64,000 nucleotides of DNA from a virus (IMGVR_UViG_3300006919_000042:24236-88235); one strand, 5' to 3'; positions 1 through 9,108 are shown, counted from the stretch's first letter. Notes: generated by a model from the letters alone, not told the origin. Translations and numbers: made by a program.

Positions 1-2
1 AA

Positions 3-356
3 CCTAACAGTTTTATTGATGGACCTGAGAAAGTCGAGACTCACAAAACTGAGGCAACGACTGAGAAAGTTTCGCCATTGAAAGCACCAACATTAGAAGA
101 GATGAGTTTAGACCAGTTAGCAGCATATGTTGACAAGCAAGGTTTAGATGTAACCATTCTTCCAGATGATGCTGAGGCAGATGTCATTCAAGCAATTCGT
201 GACGAAGAAGCAGATCAAATTGGAGACGTTGCAGCAACTACACCAAATGCAGAAGCAGACGGTGAAAAAGCATGGGAGGATTTAACTAGTGATTCTGCAG
301 AAGAAGTTGTAGAGACTAGAAAAGCAAGAGGTACAAGAAGTACTCAACTAGATTAA
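3..356 (+). CDS. C-terminal part of an acidic phage protein (5' end outside window)
   Basis: The reading frame is open from the first bases of the window, so this is the tail of a longer gene and the TTG at 78 need not be its start. The visible 117 residues are rich in Glu, Asp and Ala. A short helical stretch (EEMSLDQLAAYVDKQG and following) resembles the HeH/LEM-type helix-loop-helix often found at the ends of phage head or neck proteins. A similar C-terminal arrangement occurs in the protein at 58169-58648. A strong terminator follows directly, so this gene closes a transcription unit unrelated to the recombination operon downstream. Function unknown. Confidence 0.6.
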   Translation, partial: PNSFIDGPEKVETHKTEATTEKVSPLKAPTLEEMSLDQLAAYVDKQGLDVTILPDDAEADVIQAIRDEEADQIGDVAATTPNAEADGEKAWEDLTSDSAEEVVETRKARGTRSTQLD

Positions 357-371
357 GAGTAGGAACCCTGG

Positions 372-405
372 AAAATGCCACCGCTGATTCATGTGGCATT
401 TTTTT
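372..405 (+). terminator. Rho-independent terminator
   Basis: A perfect 9-bp stem (AAATGCCAC at 373-381 with GTGGCATTT at 393-401) is followed by a run of T. It separates the acidic partial gene from the recombination operon. Confidence 0.85.
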
Positions 406-416
406 AAACTATCGTT

Positions 417-1454
417 ATGAGCAAACCGGTATTTACAATTATTACAGATTTACATCTTCAAGACGATAACGTCAATGAGGTTGTTTCAGTTGTTGAACAA
501 GCAATTGAAAAGACAGCACAATTAGGACTTCACTGGATTTTCTGTGCAGGAGACATTTTCAATTCAAGAAAGAGTCTGAGCTTCACAGTACTACAAGCGT
601 GGAGTAACCTATTAGAATACTGTATGTCACATGATGTGTGTATGGTAGGTATTCCAGGAAACCATGATAAATTAGATTACACTTCAAAAAGCAGCTATTT
701 AGACATCTTCAAGGACCATCCCAACTTTATGTTGTATGATGAGTACGGATGTAAGGAGATAGTTGATCAAGAAATATATGTTCATTTAATACCATACTTT
801 GATGAGAAATCAGAGTTTGCAAATCAATTTGCAAAAGTAAAGATGCAACCAAACGCAATGAACTACCTAATAACTCACATTGCAATAAACGGAGTAAGTA
901 ACAACGATGGTAGTGTAGTAGATACTGCAATCACACCAAACTCATTTCATAAATTTAAGAAGGTATTTGTTGGACATTATCACAACAAACAAGATGTACT
1001 ATCCAACATACATTACATTGGATCTATTAGACAGAATAATTACGGAGAGGACACTGATAAAGGAATGATAGTGATATATGAGAATGGATTTCATGAACAA
1101 ATCAAACTTAATTCAATTGAATATCACACAGTAAAGATTGATATTGATAAAGCAAGTGACGAAGAGATTACCAAACTATGCACCAAATGGGGAGATTCAC
1201 AAAACAATGTTAGGTTCAAGTTTGAAGGAACTAAAGCAAAAATTGACGCACTAGATAAAACCAAGTTCGATTTACTCGATATCGATGTTAAGTGCACTTA
1301 CAACGATCCGAATGTAGATTTGTCATATAAAGATGCTGTGACATTCACTGGATTTGATAAGGAAAGTATAATTGAAGAATGGGACGGATTCTGTAAAGAG
1401 AATCTTGAATTGGATCATAAATTAGGAACCGAATACTTACAAAAAATATTATGA
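417..1454 (+). CDS. sbcD: SbcD/Mre11/T4 gp47-like recombination nuclease subunit
   Basis: This is a calcineurin-type metallophosphoesterase of 345 residues. The metal-binding motifs appear in order: D11-x-H13 (TDLHL), GD at 45-46, GNHD at 81-84, a TH pair in ITHIAING, and GHYH near residue 190. With the SbcC-like ATPase encoded two genes downstream it should form a two-subunit nuclease that processes DNA ends in recombination-dependent replication, as T4 gp46/gp47 do. Its stop overlaps the start of the RecA gene by 4 bp (ATGA), so the two are translationally coupled. It is the first gene of the operon after the terminator at 372-405. I saw no clear promoter. Confidence 0.9.
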   Translation: MSKPVFTIITDLHLQDDNVNEVVSVVEQAIEKTAQLGLHWIFCAGDIFNSRKSLSFTVLQAWSNLLEYCMSHDVCMVGIPGNHDKLDYTSKSSYLDIFKDHPNFMLYDEYGCKEIVDQEIYVHLIPYFDEKSEFANQFAKVKMQPNAMNYLITHIAINGVSNNDGSVVDTAITPNSFHKFKKVFVGHYHNKQDVLSNIHYIGSIRQNNYGEDTDKGMIVIYENGFHEQIKLNSIEYHTVKIDIDKASDEEITKLCTKWGDSQNNVRFKFEGTKAKIDALDKTKFDLLDIDVKCTYNDPNVDLSYKDAVTFTGFDKESIIEEWDGFCKENLELDHKLGTEYLQKIL

Positions 1455-2416
1455 GTAAAGAATCAGCAATTGCAGACCTAGAAAAAAGATACGGTAAAGG
1501 GTCGATTGGAAAGGTCAAGGACTTTGAGAAGATTGATATACCGCGCATAAACTCAGGTCTATTGTCATTAAATCATCACACTGGTGGAGGATATCCTAGA
1601 GGAAGAATCATTGAAATTTATGGTCCTGAGTCATCAGGTAAGACCACACTATGTCTACATGCAATGGCAGAAGAACAGATGCTTGGCAATACCGTAGCAT
1701 TCATAGATGCAGAGCACAGTTTTGATAGAGACTACGCAGAAGCATTAGGTATGGATGTTGATGAGATGATTTTAGGTATCCCTAGTAATGGTGAAGAAGC
1801 AATGGAGCAAGTTCGTGGATTGATTGCTGGAGGAGGAGTAAGTTTAATTGTGGTTGATTCTGTAGCAGCAATGATACCTAAAGCTGAAATGGAAGGAGAA
1901 GTTGGTGATTCTAAGATGGGTCTTCATGCAAGACTAATGTCCCAAGCATGTAGAATGATATCGGGACCTGCTGAGAAAACTAAAACTACAGTAATGTTCA
2001 TTAATCAATTACGTATGAAGATTGGTGTGATGTTCGGCAATCCTGAGACTACCACTGGTGGTAATGCACTAAAGTTCTACGCATCAATTAGATTAGATGT
2101 CCGTGGAAGTACTCAGATAAAAGACAAAGAGGGAACATCAATTGCACGTAAAACTAGAATCAAAGTAGTTAAGAATAAAGTAGGTAAACCATTCGGAGGA
2201 TGTGAAATAGACATGACTTTCGGTCAAGGATTTGATGTTATTGCTGAGATGCTCGATATGGCAGTTGAGGCTAAAATCATAAATAAAAGTGGATCTTGGT
2301 TCAGTTATCAAGAGACTAAACTTGGACAGGGTCGTAATGCAGTAATAGAATTACTGCGAGACAACATCGAGCTTCAAGATGAAATAAGAGAACAAGTAGT
2401 AAAAGCAATCGTATAA
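1451..2416 (+). CDS. recA: RecA/UvsX-like recombinase
   Basis: A 321-residue RecA-family strand-exchange ATPase. The Walker A motif GPESSGKT is at residues 58-65. A Walker B-type strand (LIVVDSVAAM) leads into a loop-1 region, and VMFINQLR with the following Gly-rich, TTTGGNALKF segment is a good RecA loop-2 signature. The length matches a RecA core lacking the long C-terminal tail. Sitting between SbcD- and SbcC-like genes, it is the phage equivalent of UvsX, forming filaments on ssDNA during recombination and repair. Start and stop overlap both neighbours (ATGA, TAATG). Confidence 0.93.
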   Translation: MSKESAIADLEKRYGKGSIGKVKDFEKIDIPRINSGLLSLNHHTGGGYPRGRIIEIYGPESSGKTTLCLHAMAEEQMLGNTVAFIDAEHSFDRDYAEALGMDVDEMILGIPSNGEEAMEQVRGLIAGGGVSLIVVDSVAAMIPKAEMEGEVGDSKMGLHARLMSQACRMISGPAEKTKTTVMFINQLRMKIGVMFGNPETTTGGNALKFYASIRLDVRGSTQIKDKEGTSIARKTRIKVVKNKVGKPFGGCEIDMTFGQGFDVIAEMLDMAVEAKIINKSGSWFSYQETKLGQGRNAVIELLRDNIELQDEIREQVVKAIV

Positions 2417-4308
2417 TGTGGCATGTTAAAAAATTATCGTTAATAGACTTCATGTCTCATCGTGATACCGTCCTGGAAATAGTCCAGGACCAAGCGACAA
2501 TGATATATGGAATCAACAAAACTAACAAAGGTCAGAGTAGTAATGGAAGTGGCAAAAGTGCAGTTCTTGAGGGAATTGTCATAGGTGTATTTGGAGAGCC
2601 ATTACGAAAAGTATCAACAAAAGTAATGGTAAGACGAGGAGGTCCTACTCATGCAAATGTGATACTAGAACTACATAACGACAAGTTAGATCACACCGTA
2701 ATCATTACAAGAACAGTATTCAAGAATACCAAGTCAAGTGAGGTAGACATTACAATCAATGGTATAGCACCACAAGGACTTCAACGTAATGGAGCAAACA
2801 AGTATGATGTTCGTGAAGCGAATAAGTGGATATTGAATCAAATTGGAATATCAAAAGAAGACTTATTGAATTACTTTTTGGTTAGTAAAAAGCAATATAA
2901 ATCATTCTTTGCATTAGGAGACGTTGCTAAGAAGGAAGTGATAGGAAGATTCAGTCAATCAAATCAGATTGAACCAGTGTTTGAAGTAATTAAATCAGAG
3001 ATCGATCATATAACTTCGAGTAAAACGCTGATAGAACAGAAAATTACCGCGAATAAAACAAAGATCGACGTGTACCAGGAGCAATTGGATAGATTTGATC
3101 TAAACGCGTTGCAAATCAACGATAAACAAGCCGAACTAACTTTGCAAGATAATCTACTTACACTTAAAGAGAAAACTAAGCCGCTTGAAATATTAATTCA
3201 AACACTGAATGGTACGTTAGATCAACTTAATTTGCAACTCAATACAATTCCAAAGGTTGAAGGCGATAGTACTAAGGATGAACAAACATTGAAAGAGTAT
3301 AACGCTGAGCTTGCTGGATTTACTACAGAGGCAAATGAGGTAATGAATAAACTGACTGAGTATGAGAATAATTTAAGAGGAGCAATCAACTGTCCGAAAT
3401 GTCAACATAAATTTAATCCAGGAAAGGTTGATGTCGATATGGAGAAGCAAGAAGAGCTTAAAGCAAAGGCGATTAAATTAGTTGGTGAGATTAATGTTGA
3501 TGTAACTGCAGTTAAGGCGGACATTAAAAAGGTTGGAGAAGCAATTAGTGTTCGTGATCAAAAATTGGCCGCTAGAAGAGCGATTGTCCGCGCGAAGCAG
3601 TTAGAAATTGATGATAAGACTGCAGAGATCACTCGTGAGACTAGAAACTTGACAAATAATAAAGCGTCAATAAAGTCAGTTGAAGACCAGATAGCAATCT
3701 TGAAGAATAAGGTAATAACTGATCCAACTGCAGATTTGGAAAAGAGTATTAGAGATCACACTAACGCTAATATGGAGCATCAAGGTAAAATTGATGCACT
3801 AGACATTAAGTTAGGTGATAAGAAGCAGTGGGAGAGTCATTTCATTCGATTTAAAACGCACTTATCGAACAAAACAATAGGTGTAATGCAGGCTCATTGT
3901 AATGAATACCTAGATAGAATAGGGACAGACCTATCACTGAACATTGAGGGGTACAAAGTTAATCGCGATAAAAGTATCCGAGAAAACATAACAACCAATG
4001 TTTTGAGAGATGGCGTTGATGAAGGAGTATTGGATGCTTTCTCAAGTGGAGAAGAAGCTAAAATCATCGTTAGTATGATATTGACGCAGCAGAAGTTAAT
4101 TAACTCAAGTTGCGCAAATGGAGGATTTGGCTTATGTTTCCTAGATGAAATAATCGAATCAGTCGACACCGTAGGTATATCTGGATTGATGACAGCACTA
4201 AACAGTTTAGGGCAAACAATTGTAGTTATCACGCACGGAACGTTCGACCAACAGTATGAAAATACACTAAGCGTAGTTAAGAAAAATGGAATCTCCGAAA
4301 TTAGTTAG
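2416..4308 (+). CDS. sbcC: SbcC/Rad50/T4 gp46-like ATPase
   Basis: An SMC/Rad50-type ATPase of 630 residues. The N-terminal Walker A (NGSGKS, about residues 43-48) and C-terminal Walker B (CFLDEI, about 575-580) flank a long coiled-coil region broken near the middle by a zinc-hook CPKC at about 326-329. An ABC signature-like FSSGEEAK precedes Walker B. It is the partner of the SbcD-like nuclease upstream. It overlaps the recA stop by one base. A short unknown gene starts inside its last 23 bp in another frame. Confidence 0.92.
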   Translation: MWHVKKLSLIDFMSHRDTVLEIVQDQATMIYGINKTNKGQSSNGSGKSAVLEGIVIGVFGEPLRKVSTKVMVRRGGPTHANVILELHNDKLDHTVIITRTVFKNTKSSEVDITINGIAPQGLQRNGANKYDVREANKWILNQIGISKEDLLNYFLVSKKQYKSFFALGDVAKKEVIGRFSQSNQIEPVFEVIKSEIDHITSSKTLIEQKITANKTKIDVYQEQLDRFDLNALQINDKQAELTLQDNLLTLKEKTKPLEILIQTLNGTLDQLNLQLNTIPKVEGDSTKDEQTLKEYNAELAGFTTEANEVMNKLTEYENNLRGAINCPKCQHKFNPGKVDVDMEKQEELKAKAIKLVGEINVDVTAVKADIKKVGEAISVRDQKLAARRAIVRAKQLEIDDKTAEITRETRNLTNNKASIKSVEDQIAILKNKVITDPTADLEKSIRDHTNANMEHQGKIDALDIKLGDKKQWESHFIRFKTHLSNKTIGVMQAHCNEYLDRIGTDLSLNIEGYKVNRDKSIRENITTNVLRDGVDEGVLDAFSSGEEAKIIVSMILTQQKLINSSCANGGFGLCFLDEIIESVDTVGISGLMTALNSLGQTIVVITHGTFDQQYENTLSVVKKNGISEIS

Positions 4309-4588
4309 AGAAAAATTATATGTTCATGCAGGGACGTTTGCTGAGTTTCAGCGCTACGCGAAAGCTAACATTGACTATGATTGTGAATATATTGTAGATG
4401 ACAATACTCTTCGTGGCAAGCAGCCTGGAAGAGTTATTCGTATTGACACCTATCAAGAGAAATGGAACGACCAGGCAATTGAAGAATCAATACAAACAGC
4501 ACTAGAACAGTGGGAAGCTAACGCACCACAAGGACCAATTCAAACTAATGAAGATGGTGAAGACATGACAAGTTATGGAGTCTCATAG
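4286..4588 (+). CDS. Hypothetical protein in recombination operon
   Basis: A 100-residue soluble acidic protein that I do not recognise. It overlaps the end of the SbcC-like gene by 23 bp and the start of the resolvase gene by 14 bp, so it is embedded in the recombination operon and probably translated by coupling. No signal peptide or membrane segment. The C-terminus is Gln/Glu-rich. Confidence 0.75.
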   Translation: MESPKLVREKLYVHAGTFAEFQRYAKANIDYDCEYIVDDNTLRGKQPGRVIRIDTYQEKWNDQAIEESIQTALEQWEANAPQGPIQTNEDGEDMTSYGVS

Positions 4589-5135
4589 ATATATAGGAAT
4601 AGATCCAGGAAAGTCCGGTTATTGGGTAATGCTTGATGGAACTGGTAAGGTTGTTAATCACGACAAAACACCACTAGTTGGTAGAGCTTACGATAAACAA
4701 TCAATGGTACAATTACTTCAAGAATGTGCTGCTCTAACTAAGTATGTCAGAGTTCATGCAGTACTTGAAGATGTTCATGCGAATGTAATTGGAGGGAAGG
4801 CAAGTAACTTTGATTTAGGAAATGGCAAAGGACTCTGGGAGATGGCGCTGATGGCACTTAAAATACCTCATACAATGGTCACTCCAAAAGAGTGGCAGAA
4901 ATATATGTTTCAAGGAGCCAAGACTCAGTATCAACCAACCAAAAGAATAACCAAAAAAGGCACTGCAGTTAAAAAGGTAGACACCAAAGCAACCGCCCTA
5001 CTCGCAGCAAAAATGCTTATGCCGCAGCAAGACTGGAGAGTGGTAGGTAAGACTGGAAAATTTACAACAAAAATCGACGATGGATTTGTAGATGCGTATT
5101 TAATGGCGGAATATTGTAGAAGAAAATTTAAGTAA
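4575..5135 (+). CDS. ruvC: RuvC-like Holliday junction resolvase
   Basis: A 186-residue RNase H-fold nuclease. The first catalytic Asp is in GIDPGKSG (D10), a Glu is in VLEDVHA (E65), and the C-terminal acidic pair is in DGFVDAYLMAEY (D169, D173), preceded by the helical KVDTKATALLAAK segment. This is the classic RuvC layout. It should cut four-way junctions made by the RecA/SbcCD system encoded just upstream and clear branches before packaging. Length is typical for RuvC. Confidence 0.88.
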   Translation: MESHRYIGIDPGKSGYWVMLDGTGKVVNHDKTPLVGRAYDKQSMVQLLQECAALTKYVRVHAVLEDVHANVIGGKASNFDLGNGKGLWEMALMALKIPHTMVTPKEWQKYMFQGAKTQYQPTKRITKKGTAVKKVDTKATALLAAKMLMPQQDWRVVGKTGKFTTKIDDGFVDAYLMAEYCRRKFK

Positions 5136-5137
5136 AA

Positions 5138-5443
5138 ATGATTACATATAACTATTGTTGTATTCAAGATGATTGTGAAGTGTCTGGAATTATTCCTATT
5201 AAGAAGGAAGAAGAGCATGAAGACCGCGTAGAGTACTGTTATGGCTGCGATAAACCATTAAAGCATGTAGGTCAACTGTGTAATGTAGCTATTCGAGGAG
5301 ACATTCAAAGTAGAATGTTACGCAACCAAGCACACTTCAAGAGAAGAGCTAAAAGGCACTCAGCTAGTGAAGACCAACAGGCATTAAAAAAGAAACGTCA
5401 AGACGAGGAGTTCGCAACAATGGGACTTCATAAAAAGAAATAG
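5138..5443 (+). CDS. Small zinc-ribbon-like hypothetical protein
   Basis: A 101-residue protein whose N-terminal half has paired cysteines (YCC...DDC, then YCYGC, then C near residue 48) consistent with a zinc ribbon. The C-terminal half is very basic (FKRRAKRH, KKKRQ). A nucleic-acid-binding role is an inference from these two traits. It starts 2 bp after the resolvase stop and belongs to the same operon. Confidence 0.7.
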   Translation: MITYNYCCIQDDCEVSGIIPIKKEEEHEDRVEYCYGCDKPLKHVGQLCNVAIRGDIQSRMLRNQAHFKRRAKRHSASEDQQALKKKRQDEEFATMGLHKKK

Positions 5444-5444
5444 T

Positions 5445-5756
5445 ATGCAACACGTAAAGAACAACGAGCACAGAACAATGATTGATTTCCTTGAGTTGCT
5501 CAACAGTATTGGTTATAATATCGTATCAATCGACAACACATTTTATATATTTACTGCCTTTCAAGAGGTAGATGATGTAATTAATGAAATTGAACTTACT
5601 GGCAAGAATGCTACATTCTTAATCGAGAATACAGTAGCAACTGCAGCAGCCAATATTTTAAAGAAGAACGAGCTTATTAGCAGAATCGACGAGATTCCTA
5701 GTAGAAGAAGAGTTTTTCATCCAAACACCTTATACGTAAAATATTTATCAAGCTAG
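5445..5756 (+). CDS. Hypothetical protein
   Basis: A 103-residue soluble protein with alternating beta and helical stretches and no recognisable motif. It is one base from the upstream stop and one base from the downstream start, so it is part of the same operon. Function unknown. Confidence 0.65.
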   Translation: MQHVKNNEHRTMIDFLELLNSIGYNIVSIDNTFYIFTAFQEVDDVINEIELTGKNATFLIENTVATAAANILKKNELISRIDEIPSRRRVFHPNTLYVKYLSS

Positions 5757-5757
5757 A

Positions 5758-6030
5758 ATGCAAGATATTGTTATTAGGAATGTCCTAATTATTCAAAAGT
5801 CACAGTTAAAAGCATACGTTAGAAGAGAGATGTTAAAACGACCTGGCTTAATGAGTCATGTCACTAATCGATCAGTGTTAGAAGCACTTATATTCATTAA
5901 GGGATATGCTAGTGCAATTGAAAAGGACATAATGTTACCCGTAATCAAAGCTGAAGTTCAACAACTATTGTTGGAGCAAGGCCTAAAATATATAATACAA
6001 AAAATTGAATCGACACTTAAAAATTCCTAA
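5758..6030 (+). CDS. Hypothetical helical protein
   Basis: A 90-residue, mostly helical, lightly basic protein with no recognised family. Its end overlaps the start of the winged-helix gene by 26 bp. Confidence 0.65.
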   Translation: MQDIVIRNVLIIQKSQLKAYVRREMLKRPGLMSHVTNRSVLEALIFIKGYASAIEKDIMLPVIKAEVQQLLLEQGLKYIIQKIESTLKNS

Positions 6031-6853
6031 AGACTGTTTCCGTCGCTCTAAGGACCGCAATATCTTAACAGATGTTTGCTTCTACTATGAGCTTAAAACG
6101 ATCTCAGACAATGGCTTTTTCGCCAAAGGAACGTTGAATTCACTTCATAAAGAGCTAGAATATTCTCAATCTAATATATGGAAGAGACTTGCCCGTCTAG
6201 TTAAACTTAAACTAATAAAACAAAACGCCAATGGATATCAGGTCGTATCATACGACCAATTGTTTGAAGTGTTAGGATATGACCTAACACCAACCGAAAC
6301 ACGTAGAGGAACGTTTAAAATACATAGGGTTCCGCTACAACAATGCAAACATATAAAGGACTTGCTAGCTTTCTTAGAGATAAGAGACAACTTAAAAAGC
6401 CAAGTTTACAGAGCCTTCAATAATCTGAGACGAACGGATCAGTACACAGGACAAAAACTTTACTGCGCTAATAATGAGGATAGAAAGAAATATCTGAATG
6501 AATATGCGAACAAAAATTACGTACAGATGATTGTCAGTAACGATCAGAATATCGAACTTTGTAATATGTTAGAAGCATTTGGGAAAGGAAAGAGTACACA
6601 TTGTAATCCAGACGTTACATTATCCCTACAAGGGATTTGTAATCTATTAGGGTTATCTAATACTTCTTGCGCCCATTTAATTATCAACCGTTTAGTTGCT
6701 CAGAAGAGATTGACTAGTACTAGGAGAGAAGCGTTCATCGAAACCACTACTTTAACCTACACTGAATTCAAAGCAAAATATTCTGATCAATATACTATGA
6801 GAAACGGAATGATATTTAGAACTTTAAGTAATCAACTTACTTGTATCAATTAA
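6005..6853 (+). CDS. Putative winged-helix DNA-binding protein
   Basis: A 282-residue protein beginning at a TTG; no in-frame ATG lies near the start. Residues about 10-80 have a helix-turn-helix pattern (NSLHKELEYSQSNIWKRLAR, then a beta wing). A second similar segment lies at about 205-250 (LSLQGICNLLGLSNTSCAHL, then a hairpin). Two winged-helix units in a protein of this size recall replication-initiator-type proteins, but I see no family-specific motif and the role is inferred. It is the last gene of the recombination operon. Confidence 0.65.
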   Translation: MNRHLKIPKDCFRRSKDRNILTDVCFYYELKTISDNGFFAKGTLNSLHKELEYSQSNIWKRLARLVKLKLIKQNANGYQVVSYDQLFEVLGYDLTPTETRRGTFKIHRVPLQQCKHIKDLLAFLEIRDNLKSQVYRAFNNLRRTDQYTGQKLYCANNEDRKKYLNEYANKNYVQMIVSNDQNIELCNMLEAFGKGKSTHCNPDVTLSLQGICNLLGLSNTSCAHLIINRLVAQKRLTSTRREAFIETTTLTYTEFKAKYSDQYTMRNGMIFRTLSNQLTCIN

Positions 6854-6863
6854 TAACACTACT

Positions 6864-6878
6864 TACCTCCCTGAGGTA
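6864..6878 (+). other. Short perfect hairpin after the recombination operon
   Basis: TACCTC at 6864-6869 pairs with GAGGTA at 6873-6878 across a 3-nt loop. There is no T run, so it may be a processing or RNA-stability element rather than a terminator. Confidence 0.35.
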
Positions 6879-6905
6879 GATAATAAAAGCTATATATAAA
6901 TCTAT

Positions 6906-7052
6906 ATGAATGATTTAGAATCAAAATATATATTTTTACCAGAACCAGAGAAGCCATTTGTTAGGTGTATACTCAACGAGACTATTCTAGTGCGCTACAA
7001 CACCAAAGCATGGGAACATCCAATCGAAATGAACACACTTTGTTTGAATTAA
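6906..7052 (+). CDS. Small hypothetical protein (48 aa)
   Basis: An ATG-started frame of 48 residues (MNDLESKYIFLPEPEKPF and onward). It lies between the winged-helix gene and the first AGATA-type promoter and fills an otherwise empty gap of about 220 bp. No family recognised. Coding status rests on the ATG, the size and the lack of competing frames. Confidence 0.45.
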   Translation: MNDLESKYIFLPEPEKPFVRCILNETILVRYNTKAWEHPIEMNTLCLN

Positions 7053-7075
7053 TTAGGAAATAATGCACCAAAAAG

Positions 7076-7105
7076 TTGCACCATAGATATATAATGGGTA
7101 TCTTT
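7076..7105 (+). promoter_or_regulatory. Bacteroidota-type promoter with AGATA spacer element
   Basis: TTG at 7076-7078, 20-nt spacer, TATCTTT at 7099-7105. AGATA (7085-7089) sits exactly 9 nt before the -7 box. It drives the small membrane gene at 7160. The transcribed leader holds a GC/GC hairpin and an ATCGGAAT leader just before the ATG. Confidence 0.8.
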
Positions 7106-7159
7106 ATCTCAGAATAAAGCACGAAGCCTTATTTGAATCACAACTTAAATCGGAATATT

Positions 7160-7300
7160 ATGAAAACTTTAAACAACATTTTAAACACAGACACAGTAAC
7201 AAAAGTAGGTTATTTAATCGCTGCTACATTAATCACATTAGCTATTACAGCTGCAATCTTTGCAGTAAACAACCCTGAAAGAATTTCACTTTCATTTTAA
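7160..7300 (+). CDS. Small single-pass membrane protein (46 aa)
   Basis: A 46-residue peptide with one hydrophobic segment (VGYLIAATLITLAITAAIF) and short polar ends. It is preceded by its own promoter and by an AATCGGAATATT leader directly before the ATG, which supports real expression. It probably sits in the inner membrane. Role unknown. Confidence 0.65.
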   Translation: MKTLNNILNTDTVTKVGYLIAATLITLAITAAIFAVNNPERISLSF

Positions 7301-7328
7301 TACTGCACTAAAATAATGCACTTAAATG

Positions 7329-7357
7329 TTGCATAGAGATATAAAATGTGTATCTTT
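7329..7357 (+). promoter_or_regulatory. Bacteroidota-type promoter with AGATA spacer element
   Basis: TTG at 7329-7331, 19-nt spacer, TATCTTT at 7351-7357, AGATA at 7337-7341 (9 nt before the -7 box). This promoter lies inside what would be the first codons of an extended frame, so the gene downstream must start at 7389. Confidence 0.8.
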
Positions 7358-7388
7358 ATGCAACATTAATCGTTTAAATACATATATT

Positions 7389-8237
7389 ATGTCACTACAA
7401 ATCGGATTCGCAACACAGTTCTTCACTCTTTGGAGCGTAGGAGAACCTTTCAAACATTTTTTTAATAAGTATGACTTTGAGTACAGAACAAGTATTCAAT
7501 ACCTTAGAAACCTTTCTAAGGATGAAGCTAAAGCAATTGACAAAGCAGTTAAATTTGGTGCTACAGATACATCAGTACATGAGTACCTAAGAGGTAAGAG
7601 TCAATCATTCACAGTTAGTGGATCAAAAGGAACTGATCGTCCAGATTGGGAATTTCCTGATGGGATTCATAGACATGGATTTGGTGATATCAGAAAATTT
7701 GGTATTGCTCAGGAAGGTGAAGATCCGATGACTAGGGGATTCGTTGAGAGAAAAGCTGATAAGATCAAAGCTCTATGGACTTTGTACTTGAAGAAAGAGA
7801 TACTTTTCGGTGAGAATAGTGCTCGTCCTGATTGGATTCGTCCATGCGTATATGCTAGAAGACAACTTATTAACTTAGGTGTAATCGTTAAGCATGATGG
7901 TCAGTATATGACTCCAGCACAAGTTGAGAAACATGATGCTAGAAAAGCACTTGAGGTAATAAAGAATACTGCAACTGCAGGTCATCACGAGAATGATGGT
8001 GATAAAGTTCAATTGAACCTGAAACAGATTGATTCATTTGGATTTGAAAGTCAATTCGGATACACTCACATCATTACTTATATCGACGACCAAAACCGTC
8101 TATTCAAATATATGGGAGCTTCTGCACCAGGAATATCTACGGAGAATTTCTCAACAATAAAATGTACAATTAAGCACGCTGAATATAAAGAGGTCAAAGA
8201 GACTAAGATTCAGAGAGCTAGAGTATTAACTAAATAA
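7389..8237 (+). CDS. Hypothetical protein with C-terminal OB-fold-like domain
   Basis: A 282-residue protein starting at the ATG at 7389, because an upstream in-frame ATG at 7326 lies within the promoter. The last 65 residues (FGYTHIITYIDDQNRLFKY, a loop, then TIKHAEYKEVKETKI) match a recurring C-terminal module of phage and plasmid proteins that looks like a small OB fold; this is recognised by eye only. The N-terminal part is unknown. It is likely cytoplasmic and may bind nucleic acid. Confidence 0.75.
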   Translation: MSLQIGFATQFFTLWSVGEPFKHFFNKYDFEYRTSIQYLRNLSKDEAKAIDKAVKFGATDTSVHEYLRGKSQSFTVSGSKGTDRPDWEFPDGIHRHGFGDIRKFGIAQEGEDPMTRGFVERKADKIKALWTLYLKKEILFGENSARPDWIRPCVYARRQLINLGVIVKHDGQYMTPAQVEKHDARKALEVIKNTATAGHHENDGDKVQLNLKQIDSFGFESQFGYTHIITYIDDQNRLFKYMGASAPGISTENFSTIKCTIKHAEYKEVKETKIQRARVLTK

Positions 8238-8248
8238 AATCGGAAATC

Positions 8249-9073
8249 ATGTCAGACGAAAAATTATTAGACAAAATTAAAAAATTAATCACCCTTGCAA
8301 ATGATGCAGGGGCAACGGAAGCAGAGGCAGATACTGCAATGAGTATGGCCAACAGACTGTTATTAATGCACAACCTTACAATGGCTGATGTCAAGTTAAA
8401 GCCTGATGCTAAGTTTGAACGTAAGGATGGCGCAATCATCATTGGTGAGGGTCATCACGAAGGTAGTTGGGAAGATGCATTGATGGCAGTATTATGTCAA
8501 TTCAATATGTGTTCAAGTATTATTCATAGAACAAAAGGTCTTCGTAGAGCTGGCATTACTATTATTGGTGCCAAAGCTAATGTTGAGATCGTACTATACT
8601 TATTTGATAGTGCACGTAATATGTATAGAGGACTTGCAAGTAAACGTTACAGTGAATACAGTAAGGCTATTGTTAATTTGTTCAAGCCACATGGTTATGA
8701 TAGAAAATCACTTTACAAATTGACTCACAACGACCTTTATTCTAACGGTAATAAGGACCGAGTTTTAGAACGTAGAGGTGTTTGGAGACCACAATACCTA
8801 AAAGGATGTGTATGTGGCCTGCAAAACAAGTTACAAGCGCAAAAAGATGAGATGATGCAACAAGAATATGCTGGAGGTATGGAATTAATGTTAGTTGATA
8901 ACATGAAAGAGCTTGAAGAATTTGTTAAAATGGAATTTGACAATCTTAAACAAGGTAAGTCAAGACAGATGCCAACTAGAAAACAGGCATTCTCAAAAGG
9001 AGTTAGAGATGCTCGTGAAACTGAATTGGTTCAAGGACTAGGAGACTTCACTCCATCAGAAAAAATTGCATAA
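8249..9073 (+). CDS. DUF2786-containing protein
   Basis: A 274-residue protein. The N-terminus (KIKKLITLANDAGATEAEAD, then a second helix with MANRLLLMHNL) is the DUF2786 signature. The middle part resembles the beta/alpha domain that usually follows it, and the C-terminal helix is Lys/Glu-rich. DUF2786 proteins are common in phages, mobile elements and bacteria and have no known activity. The ATG is directly preceded by the AAAATCGGAAATC leader, without its own promoter, so it is co-transcribed with the gene at 7389. Confidence 0.82.
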   Translation: MSDEKLLDKIKKLITLANDAGATEAEADTAMSMANRLLLMHNLTMADVKLKPDAKFERKDGAIIIGEGHHEGSWEDALMAVLCQFNMCSSIIHRTKGLRRAGITIIGAKANVEIVLYLFDSARNMYRGLASKRYSEYSKAIVNLFKPHGYDRKSLYKLTHNDLYSNGNKDRVLERRGVWRPQYLKGCVCGLQNKLQAQKDEMMQQEYAGGMELMLVDNMKELEEFVKMEFDNLKQGKSRQMPTRKQAFSKGVRDARETELVQGLGDFTPSEKIA

Positions 9074-9078
9074 AAAAG

Positions 9079-9108
9079 TTGCACTAAAGATATAGGATGT
9101 GTATCTTT
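9079..9108 (+). promoter_or_regulatory. Bacteroidota-type promoter with AAAGATA/TATCTTT dyad
   Basis: TTG at 9079-9081, 20-nt spacer, TATCTTT at 9102-9108. AAAGATA at 9086-9092 forms a perfect 7-bp inverted repeat with the -7 box. It drives the 9133 gene and probably rIIA. Confidence 0.82.

Noticed and set aside
6864-6878. Terminator after the recombination operon
   Set aside because: The stem is perfect but short and has no T run, so I list it only as a hairpin.
7326-7388. N-terminal extension of the 7389 gene from ATG 7326
   Set aside because: The extension overlaps the promoter (TTG 7329, TATCTTT 7351), so transcription cannot include it.
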